A DNA stretch of 5,830 nucleotides from Flavobacteriales bacterium (GTDB lineage Bacteria; Bacteroidota; Bacteroidia; Flavobacteriales_E; Vicingaceae), in NCBI GenBank assembly GCA_016763135.1, contig JAESUI010000322.1:1-5830 (forward strand). The letters are read 5' to 3'. Positions 1 to 4,800 of this stretch are shown here, in pieces; position 1 is the stretch's first letter, and each line of letters opens with the position of its first letter. The translations under genes were made by a program, and so were the position numbers. A model generated the notes under the pieces. It did not search any database. It saw only the letters and a program-made list of their open reading frames with translations, and was not told the DNA's origin.

Positions 1-58
1 AGCGAAAGCAACTTTAATTAACGAAGCTGAAATAGTAGAAGTACATTTATTACCTTAA
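1..58 (+). CDS. 3' end of an upstream gene, probably molybdopterin molybdenumtransferase MoeA (partial)
   Basis: The frame starting at base 2 reads AKATLINEAEIVEVHLLP and stops at TAA 56-58; the rest of the gene lies upstream of the window. The pattern of a short acidic turn followed by a '(I/V)EVHLL' strand resembles the last beta-strand of MoeA domain IV. MoeA catalyses molybdate insertion into adenylated molybdopterin. Its position, 2 nt ahead of a MoeB-like gene and followed by moaE, fits a Moco operon. It is not MoaD or MoaA, because both normally end in Gly-Gly and this protein ends in Leu-Leu-Pro. With only 18 residues visible, the MoeA call is an inference from context plus a weak tail resemblance. 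That a gene ends here is much surer than its identity. Confidence 0.5.
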   Translation, partial: AKATLINEAEIVEVHLLP

Positions 59-60
59 AA

Positions 61-1167
61 GTGAAAGAAGCATTAACCGACATAGAAAAGAATCGTTACA
101 GTCGCCATATCTTATTGGATAAGATAGGGTTGGAAGGTCAAGAAAAACTAAAGGGAGCAAAGGTGTTGGTGATTGGTGCAGGAGGTTTGGGATGCCCTGT
201 TTTACAGTATTTAACGGCAGCTGGAGTTGGTACTATTGGTATAATTGATTTTGATATTGTAGATGAAACTAATTTGCAACGTCAGATATTGTTTACAGTA
301 AATGATGTTGGGGTAAATAAAGCTGAAGCAGCTGAGAACAGATTGAGGCAATTAAATCCTTACGTTAGGTTTAATATTTACCCAGAGAGATTAACCACTA
401 AAAATGCGCTAAATTTATTTTCTGAATACGATATAATTGTAGACGGAACCGATAATTTTTCTACACGTTATTTGGTAAATGATGCTTGTGTGATAACAGA
501 AAAACCGTTGGTTTATGGTGCAATCTATAAATTTGAAGGGCAGGTAGCTGTTTTTAATTTCAATGGAGGACCGTCTTATCGTTGTTTGTTTCCAGAACCG
601 CCAAAATCAGGAAGCGTTCCTAATTGCTCAGAAGTAGGAGTGATAGGTGTTTTGCCTGGTTTGATAGGTACACAACAAGCTAACGAAGTGATTAAGCTTA
701 TTTTAGAAATAGGAGAACCTTTATCTGGAAAATTGTTGACTTATAATTCACTTGATAATTCATCTTTCACATTGAATGTAAATCGTTCTGAAGAGCAAAT
801 TCAAAAGGTTTTAGAAGAAAAAGATAATTTTGAAAATATGGATTATGATTTCTTTTGTGGAATCACTTCTGAGAGTAATTTGAATGAAATTTCTATAGAG
901 GAATTAAAAGGGTTTTTTACTGCTTCAGAAGATTTTCAAATAGTAGATGTGCGAGAAGAATGGGAGCAGCCAAGAGTAGATAAAGAGAATGTAATAATAG
1001 CTCCTTTAGATGAATTAGAGGAGTTTGTAGGTAAAATCTCAAAAGATAAAAAAGTAGTAGTTATTTGTCAACACGGAATAAGAAGCATTGCTGCAATTAG
1101 ATACCTAAAAAAAGAATATAATTTTGATAATTTAATCAACCTTCAAGGAGGAATAGTAAACTGGTAA
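61..1167 (+). CDS. moeB: MoeB/ThiF-type E1-like adenylyltransferase with C-terminal rhodanese domain
   Basis: This 368-residue cytoplasmic protein is expected to adenylate the C-terminal Gly of a ubiquitin-like sulfur carrier (MoaD, possibly ThiS) so that sulfur can be loaded. Residues 8-240 form the ThiF/MoeB domain: the N-terminal 'RYSRHILL' signature, nucleotide-binding GAGGLG at 39-44, acidic D63/D65, the NLQRQ arginine finger (R74), K87, the DGTD segment (D128, D131), and C189 in 'PNCSEVGVIG'. Residues 275-368 form a rhodanese domain with 'VDVREEWE' and an active-site loop CQHGIRS (C336), as in the MOCS3 fusion layout. The protein ends exactly at the 'LQGGIVNW' tryptophan. GTG 61 is chosen because an in-frame TGA lies at 28-30 and the family N-terminus begins directly after it; no Shine-Dalgarno is visible. 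Oddity: the MoeB zinc CxxC pairs are missing (S172/C175 in place of the first; none for the second). Carrier specificity, MoaD versus ThiS, cannot be settled from sequence alone, but the neighbours favour MoaD. Confidence 0.9.
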   Translation: MKEALTDIEKNRYSRHILLDKIGLEGQEKLKGAKVLVIGAGGLGCPVLQYLTAAGVGTIGIIDFDIVDETNLQRQILFTVNDVGVNKAEAAENRLRQLNPYVRFNIYPERLTTKNALNLFSEYDIIVDGTDNFSTRYLVNDACVITEKPLVYGAIYKFEGQVAVFNFNGGPSYRCLFPEPPKSGSVPNCSEVGVIGVLPGLIGTQQANEVIKLILEIGEPLSGKLLTYNSLDNSSFTLNVNRSEEQIQKVLEEKDNFENMDYDFFCGITSESNLNEISIEELKGFFTASEDFQIVDVREEWEQPRVDKENVIIAPLDELEEFVGKISKDKKVVVICQHGIRSIAAIRYLKKEYNFDNLINLQGGIVNW

Positions 1168-1169
1168 TT

Positions 1170-1613
1170 ATGAGCGAAAAGAAAATTAAAAATTCATTAG
1201 TAGAAGGACCAATAACACCTGAGAAAATAGCCAATTCAATAGCACACCATCAGGTTAAAACTAACATCGGAGCTCACGATATATTTTTAGGTCAAGTAAG
1301 AGCAGATGAAATTGATGGAAAAAATGTAGCTGCAATTGATTATTCGGCTTATGAAGAAATGGCTAATAAAGTCTTTGATGAAATACGAGAAGCTGCTTTT
1401 GATAAGTTCGATTTAACATGTGCTCATATTTACCATAGTGTTGGTGTTGTGAAAACAGGAGAGTTGTGCTTGTTCGTATTTACTTCGTCAAAACATAGAG
1501 CAATGGCATTTGATGCAACAAGATTTATTACAGAAGAAATAAAAGCTAAGGCACCAGTGTTTGGTAAAGAGGTTTTTGAAGATGAAACACACCAATGGAA
1601 AGTCAATAAGTAG
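1170..1613 (+). CDS. moaE: Molybdopterin synthase catalytic (large) subunit MoaE
   Basis: MoaE (147 residues, near the usual ~150) pairs with MoaD to form cytoplasmic molybdopterin synthase, which puts two sulfurs from thiocarboxylated MoaD onto precursor Z (cPMP). Visible family features, in order, are: 'IGAHDIFLGQVR' near 33-44, matching the 'GAVVTFTGKVR' strand of E. coli MoaE; 'LTCAHIYHSVGVVKTGEL', matching the 'VIHRIGEL' region; 'SSKHRAMAFDATRFI' with H109-R110, matching the conserved HR of the substrate pocket; and 'IKAKAPVFGKE', where K125 and K133 line up with catalytic K119 and K126 of E. coli with one extra residue between them. The protein has no fused MoaD. ATG 1170 follows the stop of the adenylyltransferase by 2 nt, which suggests coupled translation within one Moco operon. 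This is the last gene of the visible operon. The family call is secure. Confidence 0.95.
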   Translation: MSEKKIKNSLVEGPITPEKIANSIAHHQVKTNIGAHDIFLGQVRADEIDGKNVAAIDYSAYEEMANKVFDEIREAAFDKFDLTCAHIYHSVGVVKTGELCLFVFTSSKHRAMAFDATRFITEEIKAKAPVFGKEVFEDETHQWKVNK

Positions 1614-1629
1614 TTCGTTTTTTTATGTC

Positions 1630-1647
1630 TATTTAGAAACCTAAATA
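1630..1647 (+). terminator. Weak A/T-rich hairpin downstream of moaE, possible terminator
   Basis: TATTTAG at 1630-1636 is the perfect reverse complement of CTAAATA at 1641-1647, with an AAAC loop, 17 nt after the moaE stop. A run of seven T lies before the stem, not after it, and the downstream side has only 'GTTTTC', so it lacks the U-tract of a classic intrinsic terminator. The position suits operon termination, but the stem is short and almost all A/T. It may be chance. Confidence 0.2.
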
Positions 1648-1716
1648 AACGACTGTTTTCGCACCACCTCTATTAACAATTAACTCTTAATAACTCATTT
1701 TAAAGCCTCTAAAAAC

Positions 1717-1746
1717 TTGGATTAGATTGTTGGATATATTAATTTG
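1717..1746 (+). promoter_or_regulatory. Candidate Bacteroidota-type promoter (-33 TTG, -7 TTAATTTG)
   Basis: TTG at 1717-1719 is followed after 19 nt by TTAATTTG at 1739-1746, which differs at one base from the Bacteroidota -7 consensus TAnnTTTG. The spacing agrees with that promoter class. A start about 6-8 nt downstream would give a leader of roughly 25-30 nt before ATG 1780. That leader (ending AAATTATCT) is A-rich and lacks a Shine-Dalgarno, as is usual in this phylum. Such motifs are easy to find by chance in A/T-rich DNA, so confidence is low. Confidence 0.3.
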
Positions 1747-1779
1747 GTAAACTGTTTATTGCATAAAACTAAATTATCT

Positions 1780-1836
1780 ATGAAATCTTTACTACCCTTA
1801 TCATTATCTTTACTGATAGCTGTAACGTCTTTTGGT
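1780..1836 (+). other. Sec signal peptide of the protease, Gln at mature +1
   Basis: Residues 1-19 comprise Met-Lys, a Leu/Ser-rich hydrophobic core (LLPLSLSLLIAVT) and a small-residue cleavage site SFG followed by Q20. There is no Cys at +1, so it is not a lipoprotein. Gln directly after signal peptidase I cleavage is a known bias of Bacteroidota exported proteins (the 'Q-rule', linked to pyroglutamate formation). The cleavage position is an inference from the pattern. Confidence 0.85.
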
Positions 1837-4800
1837 CAACGTTCTACTAACAAAAATGCAGCAAAGTCTAATTTAACCCAAGAAACTCAATTAAGCACTT
1901 TAAAAGGAGAATATTCGCCTATCGTTCTTAAAACAGGTGCTTATAATCCTTCAGTTCCAACTCAACCAAATGGAATTACCCCAATTCCATCAAGTAAAAA
2001 TGGGAATAACTCACTACTGAATTTAGGGTTCCCATTTCAACAACAGCAATTAGCACCAACAAACTCATCAAATAATAGTGCATCAAATAATACTGTTATT
2101 GTTACAAACACTCCAGGGCCTAATGTTTCTTTAAATAATATTATTAAAGGTGATGGAAGGAATTTACCACTTAATAAAAATGGTAAGTTATTATCAGTGG
2201 ATGGAAATGTTGTAGAATTTGGTTTGCCTCTAAGTTCTAAAAATTCAAATATTTGTTCCACTCCAATTCCTACAATGGTTGATGGGAATAAAAACCCAGC
2301 TTGTGGATTTATAGTTCCTAGAGATAATCCAGCAAATAGAGACCTTGCAAGCACAGGGACAACAAAATATTTTCAGTTAAGATGGCTCGTGTTTACAGAT
2401 GGTGGTCCATCAACAAATATAGATCAAACAAGAATTAATGCATTGATGGTTGAAATGAATGCAGATTATGCAGCTTACAATATGGTGTTTTGTGCTGATC
2501 CAGCAACTTTTTTAGAAAGTTCAACATGGTATACGCATAATTCTACAACTGATGAATTTCCGATGAAGGATGCAAATAATGTGACACCAACTCAGGTTGT
2601 TAATATTTATATAGTAGGGAGTATGACTGCAGGAGGCTATGCTCGTATGCCTTATGATCCAAATGGAGGAACAAGTACACGTGGTGGTATTGTTTTAAAT
2701 AGAGGAAATTGTAGCGTTGGAACCCATACCCTAGCTCATGAAATGGGACACACTTTTGGATTGTTCCATACGTTTAGTGGCGTATCTGAAAAGACTCCAA
2801 TCTGTGTTAATAATTGTTATGAACAGGTTAGAAATGCGAACGGTTCTAGTAATGCTACTGGTTTACCTACGCCATTAGGGGGGCCATATACAGGACAAGG
2901 TGATAGAGAAGGTGACTGGTGTTCGGATACACATCCCCATGGACAAGATTCATATTTGTGTCCAGGTCCTCCTGGTGCAATTGGAGGATGCGATGCATTC
3001 CCAAGAGTACCTGCAAACTTTCCTGTAGATAATCACATGTCGTATTCTTTTTGTACTACAACTTTTACTACACAGCAAAGCTACAGAATGCATGGTATGG
3101 TTGATGATTACTTATCTCAATGGACTGCTTATGGTGGTGGTCTTTGTGGAGCACAGCCACCAGTTGCTGATTTTGTAGGAAGCCCTACAACTTGGATTGC
3201 ACCTAATAATGTTACGTTTACAGATTTATCAGCTCCGTCTGCGATTATTACAAGTTATACGTGGGTTTTTGATATTGCAGCAAGTGGAACAGTAACATGT
3301 GTAGGTTGTGCAGGTGCTAATGCAACATTTGTAGGACAAGTTCCACCTACAGTTACCTATCCTAATGTTGGTCTGTATGATGTTTCTTTGACTGTAACTA
3401 GTGCTAATGGACCTGATACTGAAACTAAATTGAGTTATATTGAAGTTGTTGCTTCTGCCTCAGATTGTGATACCTTAGATACTGATTGGTTGACTCCAAC
3501 ACCTACGCTAACTTCTTATAGTGGTGGTTTTGGATTATTTACTGGTGTACCATGTGAGGGTAGTAATTTACCCATTGATCCTGCTGGATTTTATCAGCAG
3601 TATTTCACCCCAAATCCAGGAACTTCTGTTGTTGGAGCAATAACTGCTGGAATAGGGGTTCTTACTGACCCAGATGGTGATATGACTTTCCAAGTTGTAG
3701 TATATGAGGATGATGCAGGTAACCCGGGATTCCCTGATTGGGGAGCTGGACCAGTAGCTATTCAAGCATATAATCCAACAACTTTAGGTATCTCTACAAC
3801 TGCTATTAATACCATTACATTTCCACTCTTGTGTGCACCAACAATTGCTGGTACAACTTTTCACGTTGGAGTAGAAATGTTTCCAGGAGATGCTGGAGAT
3901 CAATTAATTCTTGTTAGTAATGTAGATGGTGAAGGAGGATCTGGTTTAACAAATACTTATAACACAACTTTTTGTGCTCCTGAAGATTACAATGTTAATG
4001 GAATGCTCTGTGGTTATGCGGCAATAGATATCGATTTACATTGCTATCCACAAATGGGTTGGTATAAACCATTCCCTATTGCAACTGGTTTTACAGAAAC
4101 TGTAGTATGTGATACAACAGATGTAGCGATATCTACTGCAACTTTATATGATGGGTCAGGTTGTGCTGCTCCTTCAGGTCCTAATCCTGGTATGGTTGGT
4201 TGGACATATATTTTTGCTGATGGAACAACTATCAATTCTACAGTTGAAATACCAATTTTAAACAGAACTTATTTAAGCTCTGGACCAGATACATTAACTA
4301 TTATAGCATCAAATGATTGTGGAAGAGCCGATACAACAGTATGGATAATCCCTTATAATTTTTTATCAACTCCTGATGCAGAATTTACAAAAGTTCAGGG
4401 CGATCCTATTTGTATGGGGATTCCTGGTGTAGATTTTAATGCTAATCAAAGTGGGTATCAAGATTATACTTGGGATTTTGGAGATGGTACTATTCAGTCT
4501 TCTGGTGATACCACTGCAGTAAATCACGTATATACAGCTCCAGGTTTATATTACACGTCCTTAACTGTAACTTCTACTGGTTATCAACCTATAGATATTC
4601 TTCATTTTGAAGATTTTGAATCTGGGTGGCCTGCAGGTTATGCTCGTTTTAACAATGATCCATTTACTCCAAACCCTGGTGTTAACCCTCCATTTACAGG
4701 AACAAATGCCACCGCTTGGTTAGATCTAGATATCGGAGGAGACGGTAATACTACGGCTTCAAGTACCTCTTGGAATAATCCAGGTCCAGGTCAACAAGGT

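Larger units (their letters stand above)
1614..1779. other. Intergenic region between moaE and the secreted protease gene
   Basis: This is a 166-nt, very A/T-rich gap with no convincing reading frame and no tRNA-like or riboswitch-like fold that I can recognise. It contains a 7-bp hairpin just after moaE and a candidate Bacteroidota-type promoter close to the next start codon. The 3' end of the Moco operon and the 5' leader of the protease gene must both lie here. Confidence 0.8.

Noticed and set aside
1..58. MoaD as identity of the upstream gene
   Set aside because: MoaD must end in Gly-Gly to be thiocarboxylated; this frame ends Leu-Leu-Pro.
1145..1151. AAGGAGG, a perfect-looking Shine-Dalgarno ahead of moaE
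   Set aside because: It lies 18 nt before ATG 1170, too far for normal use, and it encodes the conserved Gln-Gly-Gly of the rhodanese domain. Bacteroidota rarely depend on such sites.
1671..1692. Inverted repeat TATTAA / TTAATA in the intergenic gap
   Set aside because: It has only six A/T pairs with a 10-nt loop, which is expected by chance in DNA this A/T-rich.
1614..1779. Molybdenum-cofactor riboswitch or small RNA in the gap
   Set aside because: The gap lies after the Moco genes, is A/T-rich, and shows no multi-stem structure; only one 7-bp hairpin is visible.
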